Program-made: the position numbers and the translations under genes | The notes under the pieces: model-generated | What the model was told of the DNA's origin: nothing | Database searches by the model: none | What the model saw: only the letters and a program-made list of their open reading frames with translations | Assembly: GCF_014395425.1 (NCBI RefSeq) | Contig: NZ_CP060711.1 | Span: 806,001 to 870,000, forward strand | Source: Thermomonas brevis | Lineage (GTDB): Bacteria; Pseudomonadota; Gammaproteobacteria; Xanthomonadales; Xanthomonadaceae | DNA: 64,000 nt | Reading direction: 5' to 3' | Shown here: positions 58,001 to 64,000 of the stretch, piece by piece | How positions within the stretch are numbered: position 1 is the first letter of the stretch | How the letters are laid out: every line of letters begins with the position of its first letter

Positions 58001-59570
58001 GGTGTCGGCAGGCGCGCTGCCCGCGGGCGTGACGCTGGATGCCGCCACCGGCGCGCTGTCCGGCACGCCCACCGTGGCCGGCAGCTTCGGCTTCAGCGTC
58101 ACCGCCACCGACAGCACCACCGGCACCGCCGGTTCGATCACGCAGACGTACACGCTGGAAGTGTCGGCGCCGACGATCACGCTGACGCCCGAAACCCTGC
58201 CGGCGGGCACCTTCATGGTCGCCTACGCGCAGCAGCTGACGGCGACCGGCGGCACCGCGCCCTACCACTACGCGGTGACCACCGGCGCGCTGCCGGCGGG
58301 CATCACGCTGGACCAGGACGGGCGGCTTTCGGGTTCGCCGGAGGCGGCAGGCACCTTCGCCTTCACCGTCACCGCGACCGACGCGCTGCACTTCACCGGC
58401 AACCGCGCCTACTCGCTGGTGGTCGCGCAGCGTCCGGACCCGTCGCAGGATCCCGAGGTCCGCGGGTTGATCAACGCCCAGGCCGAGGCGGCTCGCCGCT
58501 TCGCCAACACGCAGGTCAACAACTTCCAGCAGCGCATGCAACGGCTGCACGGCCACGGCAACGCTTCCGGGTTCAGCAACTCGCTGTCGATGGCCTCGCG
58601 CCAGGCATGCGTCCCGGGGACGGACATCGCGCCCGGCAACAACCGCTGCGACATGCAGCGCCAGCAGCCGTTCGACGCCAACGGCGCCGCGCCCGGCGAT
58701 GGAAATGCGACAGACTCCGGCGCGTCCTCCAGCGTATCCACGGCCTTCGGTACGTGGGCGGCGGGCATGCTCCGCTCCGGCAGCCTCGACAGCCGCGGCG
58801 CCACCTCCGAGCTGACGTTCGAAACGGACGGCGTGTCCGCCGGCGCCGACTACCGGATCAGCGACCGCGTCGTGCTCGGCATGGGCGTCGGCTACGGCCG
58901 CGACCGCACCCACGTCGGCGACAACGGCACCCGCAGCGACGCCAGGGCCTACACCCTGGCCGGCTACGCCAGCGTCAGCCCGGGCGAGCGCTTCTTCATC
59001 GACACGGTGCTCGGCTATCAGACGCTGGACTTCGACCTGCGCCGCCACGTGACGGCGGACGGCAGCACGGCCGCCGGCTCGCGCGACGGCTCGCAGTGGT
59101 TCGGTTCGGTCTCGGCCGGCGCGGACCTCGCGTTCCGGAACCTGCAGGTCACGCCGTACCTGCGGCTGGATATCGCCCAAGGCGAACTGGACGGCTATGC
59201 CGAGCAGGCGGACGCACCGAACGCGCTGACCTACGGGAAGATGGACGTGGAGAGCACCACCGGCAACGCGGGCGTGCGGTTCGACTGGCGCCGGCAGACC
59301 GCGTGGGGCTCGATCTCGCCGCAGCTGAAGGCCGAGTACCAGCACGACTTCAGCGGCAGCGGGACGGCCACCGTGCAGTACAGCGACCTGCTGCAGATGC
59401 CGTTCTACCGCACCACCCTGGAGGGCTATGCGCGCAACCGCTGGATCCTCGGCGCCGGCCTGCAATTCAACTGGGGCACCGGCTGGGGCCTGCGCGTGGA
59501 CTATCGCGCGCAGATGGGCGGAGACTCGAGCGACCACGGCGTGGAGTTCCACCTGGACGCGCAGTTCTGA
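52068..59570 (+). CDS. Giant autotransporter with putative-Ig, Calx-beta and cadherin-like repeats
   Basis: 2500 residues from the ATG at 52068 (a second ATG is two codons on). A long-n-region signal peptide ends near ASA-Q39. Then: an N-terminal globular zone to about 140; two He_PIG-type Ig repeats to about 325; four Calx-beta domains (about 325-775, e.g. ETVILTVAAGTGYTVG, FTVTLSAASGQTVTVNY); two He_PIG; a cadherin-like tandem Ig (PDSFTYTATNTGG, near 957-1042); then He_PIG repeats to about 2120, several of them in a 179-residue tandem period. A helical linker (AEAARRFANTQVNNFQQRM) leads to a C-terminal type V barrel (about 2225-2500) ending in FHLDAQF. A surface adhesin or biofilm protein is inferred. 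Diverges from the tail-collar operon. Confidence 0.88.
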   Translation: MHMLSRLLMRRRGGRRFLSGCHLLLCSLALLWPALASAQHTSAECPAQTATVSAGGTVTINVSDCEFSSGFGGDGAIDGGSYGPADFEDYGTATLRHTGGQWFLDYSNTSGSVGSTDVFEFADGSLTGAGDVRVSITITPAASAITVSPGSLPTLTAGTPFSQTLTSSGGVAPYTYSLAGGVLPPGLTLTAGGVLSGTPTQRGAYSFSVRSTDSTSPTAQFVDKGYTGTVQNPSLSLAANAGTAIQGAAFTQTLTTNGGVAPYTYLLETGSFPAGISISGTGIISGTTSAAPGNYPVTLRVTDASTGPGSYFEVENFTLTVSPPPSVSIAVAPASVSEDGATNLVYTVTRSLNLSSPTVVNITTSGTATAGTDYTGGVPTVTIPAGATTATIVIDPVADGTVESNETVILTVAAGTGYTVGAPSSATGTILNDDVPTASIAVAPASVAEDGATNLVYTVTLNQAAFSATSINFTVSGSATSGTDYAAATSPLTIPAGSTTGTITIDPTADATIEADETVTITLNAGAGYIVGVPNSATGTILNDDLPNLSINDVSASEGDAGTTNFTFTVSLSAPAGPGGASFDIATANGTATAGVDYAAQSLTSQTIPAGSSTYTFTATVNGDTLNEPSETFFVNVTNVTGATVVDGQGIGTIVNDDPQPSLSINDASVVEGNSGTVNATFTVTLSAASGQTVTVNYATADGTATSGSDYTAASGTLTFTPGQTTRTITVAVLGETVPEANETFFLNLSGATNATIADNQGVGTITNDDVPVTVSPGGGALPGGTVATAYSQTFTASGGVTPYSFAVTAGTLPTGLTLSIGGTLSGTPTAGGTFNFTVTATDASPFPGPFSGNQAYSITIDAPTISLPAATLAGGTLGAAYSDGIAPASGGTAPYAYAVTAGALPGGLSLNGSTGAITGTPSALGTFNFSVTATDSSTGTGPYTATQAYAITVIDVPPVANPVSATVAYDSSANPVTLNITGGAPTSVAIGTAPAHGTAIASGTTVTYTPTAGYAGPDSFTYTATNTGGTSAPATVTVTVNDATITITASGGFAATTAVPYSQTFTFNGGAQPWSGYQVTNLPAGLAITGTTANTVTVSGTPTQAGTFNLNVSATDSSTGNGPYTVGESFVLTVAAPTLAISPASATFNPPYGAPYSQAFTASGGTGPYTYAASGSLPPGVTLSGDTLSGTPTAPGNYSFSITATDTGSTGTGSPFTVTGNYTINVATPLIVVDPTSLPNPSTGTAYSQTISASGGVAPYSFAVTAGALPAGLTLATDGTLSGTSNTVGTFNFTVTATDHNGQTGSRAYTLTLAAPTLTLTPTSGTLTASYGAPYSQAFTAAGGSGSFSYVLTGTLPAGLSFSGNTVSGTPTAPGSYPVTVTATDTVLTGTGAPFSIAQNYTIDVPAPTVVVAPATLPDPTPAVAYSQTISASGGVAPYTFAVTAGALPAGLTLAADGTLSGTSNAVGTFNFTVTATDDHGQTGSRAYALTLAAPTLTLTPAAGTLTASYGAPYSQAFTASGGSGNFSYVLTGALPAGLSFSGNTVSGTPTAPGSYPVTVTATDTTLTGTGAPFSIAQNYTINVPAPTVVVAPTTLPDPTASVAYSETISASGGVAPYTFAVTAGALPSGITLASNGTLSGTSNTVGTFNFTVTATDDHGQTGSHAYTLTLAAPTLTLTPAAGTLTASYGAPYSQAFTAAGGSGNFSYVLTGPLPAGLSFSGNTVSGTPTAPGSYPVTITATDTVLTGTGAPFSITQNYTIDVPAPTITVDPATLPGTTAGLAYTQAISASGGVAPYAFAVTAGALPDGLTIAADGTLSGTTTTSGTFNFTVTATDHNGQTGSRAYAVVVAVPTLVVTPATLPSGIAGSAYSQTLTISGGIAPYTVVASGALPTGIAFDSATLTYSGTPTQSGTFNVSVTVTDSTGGTAATATNSYTLTIAAPTLTLTPATVPAGTAGVAYAQTFVASGGIAPYAYTVSAGALPAGVTLDAATGALSGTPTVAGSFGFSVTATDSTTGTAGSITQTYTLEVSAPTITLTPETLPAGTFMVAYAQQLTATGGTAPYHYAVTTGALPAGITLDQDGRLSGSPEAAGTFAFTVTATDALHFTGNRAYSLVVAQRPDPSQDPEVRGLINAQAEAARRFANTQVNNFQQRMQRLHGHGNASGFSNSLSMASRQACVPGTDIAPGNNRCDMQRQQPFDANGAAPGDGNATDSGASSSVSTAFGTWAAGMLRSGSLDSRGATSELTFETDGVSAGADYRISDRVVLGMGVGYGRDRTHVGDNGTRSDARAYTLAGYASVSPGERFFIDTVLGYQTLDFDLRRHVTADGSTAAGSRDGSQWFGSVSAGADLAFRNLQVTPYLRLDIAQGELDGYAEQADAPNALTYGKMDVESTTGNAGVRFDWRRQTAWGSISPQLKAEYQHDFSGSGTATVQYSDLLQMPFYRTTLEGYARNRWILGAGLQFNWGTGWGLRVDYRAQMGGDSSDHGVEFHLDAQF
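55824..57434 (+). repeat. Tandem 537-bp coding repeats (three consecutive periods)
   Basis: The anchor AGCGCCAGCGGCGGCGTCGC (with small variants) recurs at 55824, 56361, 56898 and 57435, a spacing of exactly 537 bp each time. Each period encodes 179 residues, that is two He_PIG Ig-like domains, and the copies are nearly identical in long stretches (GTFNFTVTATD, SFSGNTVSGTPTAPGSYPVT). Recent unequal crossing-over or gene conversion is implied; the copy number may vary between strains and assemblies. Confidence 0.88.
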
Positions 59571-59588
59571 CGCCCGCTCCAGCGAACG

Positions 59589-59644
59589 GCCGGATGCGTC
59601 CCAGCGGGCGCATCCGGCAAGTACAGGCCCGGGGCAACCCGGGC
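59589..59644 (+). terminator. Double hairpin after the giant autotransporter gene
   Basis: GCCGGATGCG (59589-59598) pairs perfectly with CGCATCCGGC (59609-59618). A second stem, GCCCGGG-GCAA-CCCGGGC, follows at 59627-59644 and is trailed by TTGTGCGTTT. The position 18 bp after the stop fits a terminator, though the T run is weak. Confidence 0.6.
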
Positions 59645-59788
59645 TTGTGCGTTTCAGGAGGACGGCTGCGCCTGCCATGCCGCCCACAGGCGACACGACG
59701 CGCCGGATGCGGGTGATGACGCGGCGCGTTCGCAGCGCATTGCGGACGCCGCATGCCACACTCCGACGCCCCTGACGGAGAGAAGCCG

Positions 59789-60010
59789 ATGCCCCGCGCG
59801 CCATCGTTCAACGCTCGCCCGCCCGGCAACAGTGGAACCACCCTCATCGCGCTCAGCCCGCTGGCCGGCATCGCCTTCAGCGGAAGCGCTGGCGCATCCA
59901 CCCTGATGCTGGCCGATCCGTCGTGGCACATCGCAGGCATGCGGCAGCCCGAGTTCGCGACGGAACCCGGCATCGCCCGTCACGACACGGCGCAAGGATC
60001 GAAGCGATGA
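59789..60010 (+). CDS. Small hypothetical protein coupled to SemiSWEET gene
   Basis: 73 residues with GGAGAGAAG six bases before the ATG and a stop that overlaps the ATG of the SemiSWEET gene (ATGA). One moderately hydrophobic stretch (TTLIALSPLAGIAFSGSAG). No family recognised. The good ribosome site and coupling support a real gene; the absence of any homologous motif argues for caution, and it may only be a leader for the next gene. Confidence 0.4.
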   Translation: MPRAPSFNARPPGNSGTTLIALSPLAGIAFSGSAGASTLMLADPSWHIAGMRQPEFATEPGIARHDTAQGSKR

Positions 60011-60258
60011 GCCTGGAATGGATCGGCGCCCTCGCCGCCACCTGCACCACCCTGTCGTTCGTCCCGCAGGCGGTGAAGACCATCCGCAGCCGCGACACCC
60101 GCGGGATTTCGCTGCTGATGTACGCGACGTTCACGTTCGGCATCGCGTGCTGGTTCGGCTACGGGCTGGTGCTGCACTCGTGGCCGATGATCGTGTCGAA
60201 CGCGGTCACCTTCGTGCTGTCGGCGACGATCCTGGCGCTGAAGCTGAAGCACGGTTGA
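60007..60258 (+). CDS. SemiSWEET sugar transporter
   Basis: 83 residues, three membrane helices. The first has the PQ motif in TTLSFVPQAVKTIRSRDTRG, the second is LLMYATFTFGIACWFGYGL and the third IVSNAVTFVLSATILALKLK. SemiSWEETs dimerise to form a sugar uniporter. The start at 60007 overlaps the preceding small gene. Its last 53 bp overlap, on the other strand, the end of the leftward membrane-protein gene. Confidence 0.9.
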   Translation: MSLEWIGALAATCTTLSFVPQAVKTIRSRDTRGISLLMYATFTFGIACWFGYGLVLHSWPMIVSNAVTFVLSATILALKLKHG

Positions 60259-60826
60259 GCGCGAACGCCGCATACAGCCACCAGCCGAACCACACCAAGA
60301 ACGCCAGCCGCTGCGCCAGCCCCACCCACGCCCCGACCGGCGCCAGCACCGCCAGCACCAACACCAGCGCGCCGGCCAGCAGGCAGGCGACGGCGAAGCT
60401 CGCGCCACGCCGCGCACCGACGGCCAGCAGCGCCATCGCCGGCACGAACGCGATCCACCAGATCATCCACGCCAGCGCATGCAGCCGGCTGGCATCGCCG
60501 TCCAGCTCGCGCGCGTCCAGCGGCAGCGCGCCCTGCATGGCGAACGCCAGCGCCGACAGCTGCGCCAGGGTCAGCCCGATCCGCGCCGTCCAGCCCCGCG
60601 CCGCCAGCGTTGGCCGCAGCGCATGCGATGCCAGCAGCAGCGCGATTCCCGGCAACAGGAACGCGGCGGCGTTGAACGGCATGGCGCCCGGCAATCCGGC
60701 CGCGCCGCGCAGCGCGACCGGGTGGAGGCGGTGCGAGTATTCGGGCAGGCCGGCGCCGGCCAGCAGCAGCGCCAGCGCGAACGACGCCAGCGCCAGCAGG
60801 ACCAGCGGCACCGCCGCGCGCCTCAT
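60206..60826 (-). CDS. DUF998-like polytopic membrane protein
   Basis: 206 residues with about six membrane helices. LLLAGAGLPEYSHRLHPVAL and MPFNAAAFLLPGIALLLASH fit the DUF998-type pattern; the name is tentative. ATGA overlap with the hydrolase gene upstream makes it the last gene of the leftward operon. Its C-terminal 17 codons overlap the SemiSWEET gene on the opposite strand. Confidence 0.65.
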   Translation of the reverse strand: MRRAAVPLVLLALASFALALLLAGAGLPEYSHRLHPVALRGAAGLPGAMPFNAAAFLLPGIALLLASHALRPTLAARGWTARIGLTLAQLSALAFAMQGALPLDARELDGDASRLHALAWMIWWIAFVPAMALLAVGARRGASFAVACLLAGALVLVLAVLAPVGAWVGLAQRLAFLVWFGWWLYAAFALNRASASAPGSSPTARR

Positions 60827-61743
60827 CGGCAGGTCTCCGCGAAACGGGTCTTGAGGAACGCCTCCATCTTCGGGAACTCGTCCAGCGGCTCGGCGTGGCC
60901 GCCCTGCACCACCAGATGCTCGGCATGGTGACGGAAGCCATGCGCCTGCAACCGCCGCATCATCGCGTCGCCCATCTCCTTCGACGGCCACATCTCGTCC
61001 TGCGCCGCGGACACGAACAGCACCGGGCCGTTGATCCGCTCCACCGGGATCGCCGCGCGCGCCATCGCCGCCTCGTCGCGCATCATCGTCTCGAACGCGG
61101 CGCGCAGGTCGCGGGTGAACAGGTACGGCGTCGCGCTCCAGGTCATCGGCACGAACGGCAGCGGCTTGTCGTGGAAGGAGAAGCCCGCCGTGGTCATCGC
61201 GTCGGTCAGCGCCGGGAACACCGCGCTGCCCGGCACGATGGCGACCACCGCCTTGATGTCCGGGTAATGGCTGGCCAGCAGCAGCGCCAGCTCGGCACCG
61301 CGCGAACCGCCGATCACCGCGATGCAGCGGCCGTCCACGCGCGGATCGCGGGCGACTCGTTCGATGGCCGCGTGCACGCCGTCCAGCGAGATGCGGTCCA
61401 GATGCTCCGGCGAATGCGGCGTGCCGAAATAGCCGACCGCCAGCATCGCGTAGCCCTGGTCGAGGAAGCGCTCGCGCTGCTTCTTCCAGGTCTTCGTCGC
61501 CCACGCGTTGCCGCCCTCGCCGCCGCCGAGGCCGACGATCAGCGGATGCCGGCCACCCTCGCGGGCGAACAGTTCCGCATCCACCTGCCCGTGCCGCGCC
61601 GGCAGCGTCTTCGTGTCGAAGCGCGCGACCACCCACCACAGGTACGCCGCCAGCAACAGCGCCAGCGCGACCACGACGCCCAGCGCCCACTTCAGGAACC
61701 GTAAGAACCCGTTCGCGCGTTTGCTCACTTCGGTCTGCTCCAT
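60823..61743 (-). CDS. Alpha/beta hydrolase, BAAT C-terminal-like, membrane-anchored
   Basis: 306 residues. One N-terminal membrane helix ([20 protein letters not shown]) precedes a hydrolase domain: [19 protein letters not shown] (oxyanion loop), [17 protein letters not shown] (GxSxG-type elbow GGSRG), [16 protein letters not shown] (acid) and VVQGGHAEP (His). This arrangement is that of BAAT / acyl-CoA thioesterase C-terminal hydrolases, but no substrate is known. The start overlaps the end of the XRE regulator gene by 19 bp. Confidence 0.82.
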   Translation of the reverse strand: MEQTEVSKRANGFLRFLKWALGVVVALALLLAAYLWWVVARFDTKTLPARHGQVDAELFAREGGRHPLIVGLGGGEGGNAWATKTWKKQRERFLDQGYAMLAVGYFGTPHSPEHLDRISLDGVHAAIERVARDPRVDGRCIAVIGGSRGAELALLLASHYPDIKAVVAIVPGSAVFPALTDAMTTAGFSFHDKPLPFVPMTWSATPYLFTRDLRAAFETMMRDEAAMARAAIPVERINGPVLFVSAAQDEMWPSKEMGDAMMRRLQAHGFRHHAEHLVVQGGHAEPLDEFPKMEAFLKTRFAETCR

Positions 61744-61943
61744 TGGAAGACGTCCTCGATGCGCACGCCGAGCGCGTCGGCGATGCGGAAGCCCAGTTCC
61801 AGCGACGGCGCGTAGCGCCCCGCCTCCAGCGCGATGATGGTTTGCCGGGTGACCCCGCAGGCGTCGGCCAGCGCCTGCTGGGTCATCTCGCCGCGCTCGA
61901 AGCGCAGGCGGCGGATCTCGTTGGCGATCGAAGTGCCGGTCAT
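61725..61943 (-). CDS. XRE-family regulator (YozG/Cro-like small HTH)
   Basis: 72 residues: [57 protein letters not shown]. Single helix-turn-helix of the type paired with DUF2178-like membrane proteins in many bacteria. ATGA overlap with the upstream membrane-protein gene. Probably represses the operon at the palindrome near 63580. Confidence 0.88.
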   Translation of the reverse strand: MTGTSIANEIRRLRFERGEMTQQALADACGVTRQTIIALEAGRYAPSLELGFRIADALGVRIEDVFQWSRPK

Positions 61944-62383
61944 GCCGGCGCCCGGCGATCGCACCAGTAGCGGTAGGTCCTGACCGCGCCGTTCACCGCC
62001 ACGGACACGGCGATGCACAGCAGCAGGTACAGTTCCAGCCAGCCGTGCGGACGCAAGCGCAGATAGTCGGCGAAGCCGGTTGCCCGGATCAGCGTCCCCG
62101 ACACGAACACCATCAGGATCAGCGCGAAATACCCGGCCTCCATGCCTGCCGCCTTGATCTGCCGGTCGCGCTCGTCCTCCAGCGGCCCGTTGCCGTATTT
62201 CTGGATCGCCATCGAGCCCAGCAACAGCGCCGCGAACAGCTTGGCGACGTTGTCGCGCATGCCGCCCAGCGCGCCTTCCGAAGCCGCGGCGCCCGGCGCG
62301 AGGAACAGTTCCCACGCCAGATACACGGCGCCGGTCAGCGCCACCGCCAGCATCACCAGACCGATCTTTTCCTGCTTGCTCAT
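61940..62383 (-). CDS. DUF2178-like membrane protein (DERD motif)
   Basis: 147 residues from MSKQEK (62381-62383); four membrane helices. [21 protein letters not shown] contains the EDERD motif shared by the three membrane proteins of this operon, placed just before a helix. Short HTH genes next to such proteins are common. Function unknown. Confidence 0.7.
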   Translation of the reverse strand: MSKQEKIGLVMLAVALTGAVYLAWELFLAPGAAASEGALGGMRDNVAKLFAALLLGSMAIQKYGNGPLEDERDRQIKAAGMEAGYFALILMVFVSGTLIRATGFADYLRLRPHGWLELYLLLCIAVSVAVNGAVRTYRYWCDRRAPA

Positions 62384-62444
62384 TCCCGCATCGCCTCCGG
62401 GCACCGCGTGCCCTTCCGATTGCCTCGACATGCGCCGGCTGCGC

Positions 62445-62900
62445 TCACTGCCTGTCGCGGCGATAAAGCACCGCCACCGTCAGATGCCCCGTGAGGTTGG
62501 CGACGACCACGCCCAGCAACAGCAGGCCGGGAATCGCGCAATCGTTCGCCGACAACGCCCCGCGCCCGGCATCGAAGGACAGCGCCAGCGCCAGCAGCGC
62601 GAACCAGCAGGAGGCGGCGATGCGGAAGGCGCGGTCGGCCTGCGCGCGGATCGCGGCATCGCGCTCGTCCTCCATTGTCTCGCCGCGCCTGCGCTCGTCC
62701 GCCGCCGCGCGCAAGCGGAAGCCGAACGTCAGCGGCAGCGCGATCAACGTTGCGACGACGGCGATTTCGCGCCCGCCGAGAATCGCGCCGAACGTGAGGT
62801 ACAGCGCCATGCCCGCGAACATCGCGACCATCCGCCACGCGAAGCGTTCGCCGAACGCCTGCGCATCGGAGCGGGCCAGTCTCCGCCCCAGGAGATTCAT
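62445..62900 (-). CDS. DUF2178-like membrane protein (DERD motif), second
   Basis: 151 residues from MNLLGRR (62898-62900); four membrane helices. GETMEDERDAAIRAQADRAF shows the same EDERD-x-x-I motif. Overlaps the upstream gene by ATGA and ends 61 bp before the next. Confidence 0.7.
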   Translation of the reverse strand: MNLLGRRLARSDAQAFGERFAWRMVAMFAGMALYLTFGAILGGREIAVVATLIALPLTFGFRLRAAADERRRGETMEDERDAAIRAQADRAFRIAASCWFALLALALSFDAGRGALSANDCAIPGLLLLGVVVANLTGHLTVAVLYRRDRQ

Positions 62901-63547
62901 GCCTGCGCTCCGCGGCGGTCGCGCCAGTACAGGATCGCCGCCACCAGCTGGTCCAGCCACAGCCCCACCAGCAGCGCCAGCATCAGCATCTGCGCGATGA
63001 AGGGATAGCTGAACTGGCGCAGCCGCTCGGTGTCGGAAAAGCCCAGCATCACCGCAATGGCAATGACGCAGACCGCGGTGGCGCAGCGCGCCCACTGGCT
63101 GGCGACCAGTTCGATCCGTGCGTCGCGCTCGTCGGCCAGCACCTTGCCGGCCCAGCGCTGCTTCAGCACGTGCGAAAGCACCAGCCACGCCACGAACAGG
63201 GTGCCGATGGAGCGGCCGGCCGCGCTGACCTCCGGGTTGCGGCCAATCGGCACCTCCGGCAGGAACAGGTGCGCCTTGAGCAGGCTGGCCGCGATCACCG
63301 CGCCGACGAAGGCCACGCCGATCCAGGCCTGCCATTCGCCGGGCGCAACCTGCGCCTCCTCCTCGCTCTGCGGGACGTCGTGCAGCCGGGCCACGGAAAA
63401 CCACACCGCCGCGACGAACAGGAACGTGCCCAGCCATCCCACCGGGAAGGGAATGTCGCGGTAGTCGCCGCTGAAGAACAGCGCCAGCCCGACGCCGGCC
63501 AGCAGCAGCCAGGCGACGAAGCGGGTACGCGGGGACAGGCCAGCCAT
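62897..63547 (-). CDS. Larger DERD-motif membrane protein, operon start
   Basis: 216 residues with six or so membrane helices. The C-terminal half repeats the pattern of its neighbours: KVLADERDARIELVASQWAR followed by two helices. First gene of the operon; the promoter and palindromic operator lie just upstream (63569-63608). Confidence 0.68.
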   Translation of the reverse strand: MAGLSPRTRFVAWLLLAGVGLALFFSGDYRDIPFPVGWLGTFLFVAAVWFSVARLHDVPQSEEEAQVAPGEWQAWIGVAFVGAVIAASLLKAHLFLPEVPIGRNPEVSAAGRSIGTLFVAWLVLSHVLKQRWAGKVLADERDARIELVASQWARCATAVCVIAIAVMLGFSDTERLRQFSYPFIAQMLMLALLVGLWLDQLVAAILYWRDRRGAQA

Positions 63548-63568
63548 CGTGTCATCTCCAGCGGACTA

Positions 63569-63608
63569 AATGTAATGTTCAATTTACATTGACGACCCGC
63601 GATGTCAA
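63569..63608 (-). promoter_or_regulatory. Promoter and palindromic operator of the DERD/XRE operon
   Basis: Leftward promoter: TTGACA (complement of 63603-63608), 16-bp spacer, TAAATT (complement of 63581-63586). A 22-bp inverted repeat at 63569-63590, with AATGTAA/TTACATT arms around 8 bases, covers the -10. An imperfect second copy (GATGT...ACATC) lies at 63601-63622. This is the expected layout for autorepression by the XRE protein. Confidence 0.65.
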
Positions 63609-63681
63609 CTATTTTTTACATCGGCTTGCGAATGCGCCCTTCGTCGCCATCTACTGGGGCATGTTCCCGCCCCTTGATGCC

Positions 63682-64000
63682 ATGACCGACACCGCCCACC
63701 CCCACGTGTTCGACGCCACCGCCGCCCGCTTCGAGGAGGAGGTGATCCGCAAGTCGCTGGAGACGCCCGTGCTGGTGGACTTCTGGGCCACCTGGTGCGC
63801 GCCGTGCAAGACGCTGGGGCCGATCTTGGAGAAGCTCGCCGCCGAGTACCACGGCGCGTTCGCGGTCGCCAAGGTCGACGTGGACAAGGAGCAGGAGCTG
63901 GCCGCCGCGTTCCAGATCCGCTCGGTGCCGACGATGGTGCTGTTCAAGGACGGCCAGATGCTGGGCGCGATTCCCGGCGCGCTGCCGGAAGGCCAGCTGC
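63682..64000 (+). CDS. Thioredoxin-family protein (TrxA or CnoX/YbbN-like), 3' end beyond window
   Basis: 106 residues visible from the ATG at 63682; an in-frame ATG at 63661 would add 7 residues. VLVDFWATWCAPCKTLGPIL has the WCxPC active site, then VAKVDVDKEQELAAAFQIRSVPTM and LFKDGQMLGAIPGALPEG. The N-terminal extension HPHVFDATAARFEEEV resembles CnoX/YbbN co-chaperones, which continue with a TPR domain that would lie outside the window. Confidence 0.85.
   Translation, partial: MTDTAHPHVFDATAARFEEEVIRKSLETPVLVDFWATWCAPCKTLGPILEKLAAEYHGAFAVAKVDVDKEQELAAAFQIRSVPTMVLFKDGQMLGAIPGALPEGQL

Noticed and set aside
55782..59804. A 1340-codon minus-strand frame opposite the autotransporter
   Set aside because: Gly/Arg-rich repetitive product mirrors the Ig-repeat coding strand; the plus-strand gene has a signal peptide, domains and a barrel.

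Overview
The window is GC-rich, gene-dense DNA of a gammaproteobacterium, most likely of the family Lysobacteraceae/Xanthomonadaceae (Thermomonas, Luteimonas, Pseudoxanthomonas or similar). The order glnD-map, dapD-ArsC-like-dapE, rpsB-tsf and leuS-lptE-holA-nadD-rsfS-rlmH is typical of that group, and protein family rather than database search supports the assignment. Genes are packed with many ATGA, GTGA or TTGA stop/start overlaps. No tRNA, rRNA, CRISPR array or transposase was seen.

Region 1 (1-8.6 kb) serves denitrification. A leftward set (outer-membrane porin, DUF2249 protein, polytopic membrane protein, DGC-domain protein, chorismate mutase) diverges from a rightward nirK-nirV-SCO set. 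nirK encodes a lipoprotein copper nitrite reductase fused to a cytochrome c domain. Two FNR-type boxes lie in the divergent promoter. A [4Fe-4S]-type Fnr regulator is encoded nearby.

Region 2 (8.7-17.7 kb) is a complete cbb3 oxidase locus: ccoNOQP, a small unknown membrane protein, ccoG, ccoH/fixH, ccoI, ccoS and a DsbD_2/TauE-like protein. It is preceded by an FNR-type box. A 2xREC-GGDEF diguanylate cyclase follows, with its own FNR-like site.

Region 3 (19-31.8 kb) holds asnB, which carries a one-base frameshift. Upstream lies what reads as a ribosome-mediated attenuator: an Asn-rich leader peptide, a terminator and an alternative antiterminator pairing. After it come a lipoprotein, an XRE regulator, a HigBA-type toxin-antitoxin pair, dapE, an ArsC-like protein, a CocE-type hydrolase, dapD, glnD, map, two VOC proteins and a MarR regulator.

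Region 4 (31.8-38.7 kb) is a TonB receptor, an exported membrane-anchored CobN-like chelatase, a MotA/TolQ/ExbB protein and a DUF2149 protein. The layout resembles hmuR-S-U-V haem loci. Its promoter carries adjacent Fur-like and FNR-like sites.

Region 5 (38.7-49.4 kb) is mostly housekeeping: rpsB, tsf, rlmH, rsfS, nadD, holA, lptE and leuS, with two paired REP elements. It also holds a fluoride riboswitch driving a CLC-type fluoride antiporter and a small partner gene.

Region 6 (49-60 kb) is a surface or accessory block: a DUF6916 protein, a GNAT protein, three paralogous tail-collar (MdpB-like) proteins and a 2500-residue autotransporter built of Ig-like and Calx-beta repeats, part of it in a 537-bp tandem repeat.

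Region 7 (59.8-64 kb) has a SemiSWEET transporter, a hydrolase/XRE/membrane-protein operon under a palindromic operator, and the 5' part of a thioredoxin-family gene.
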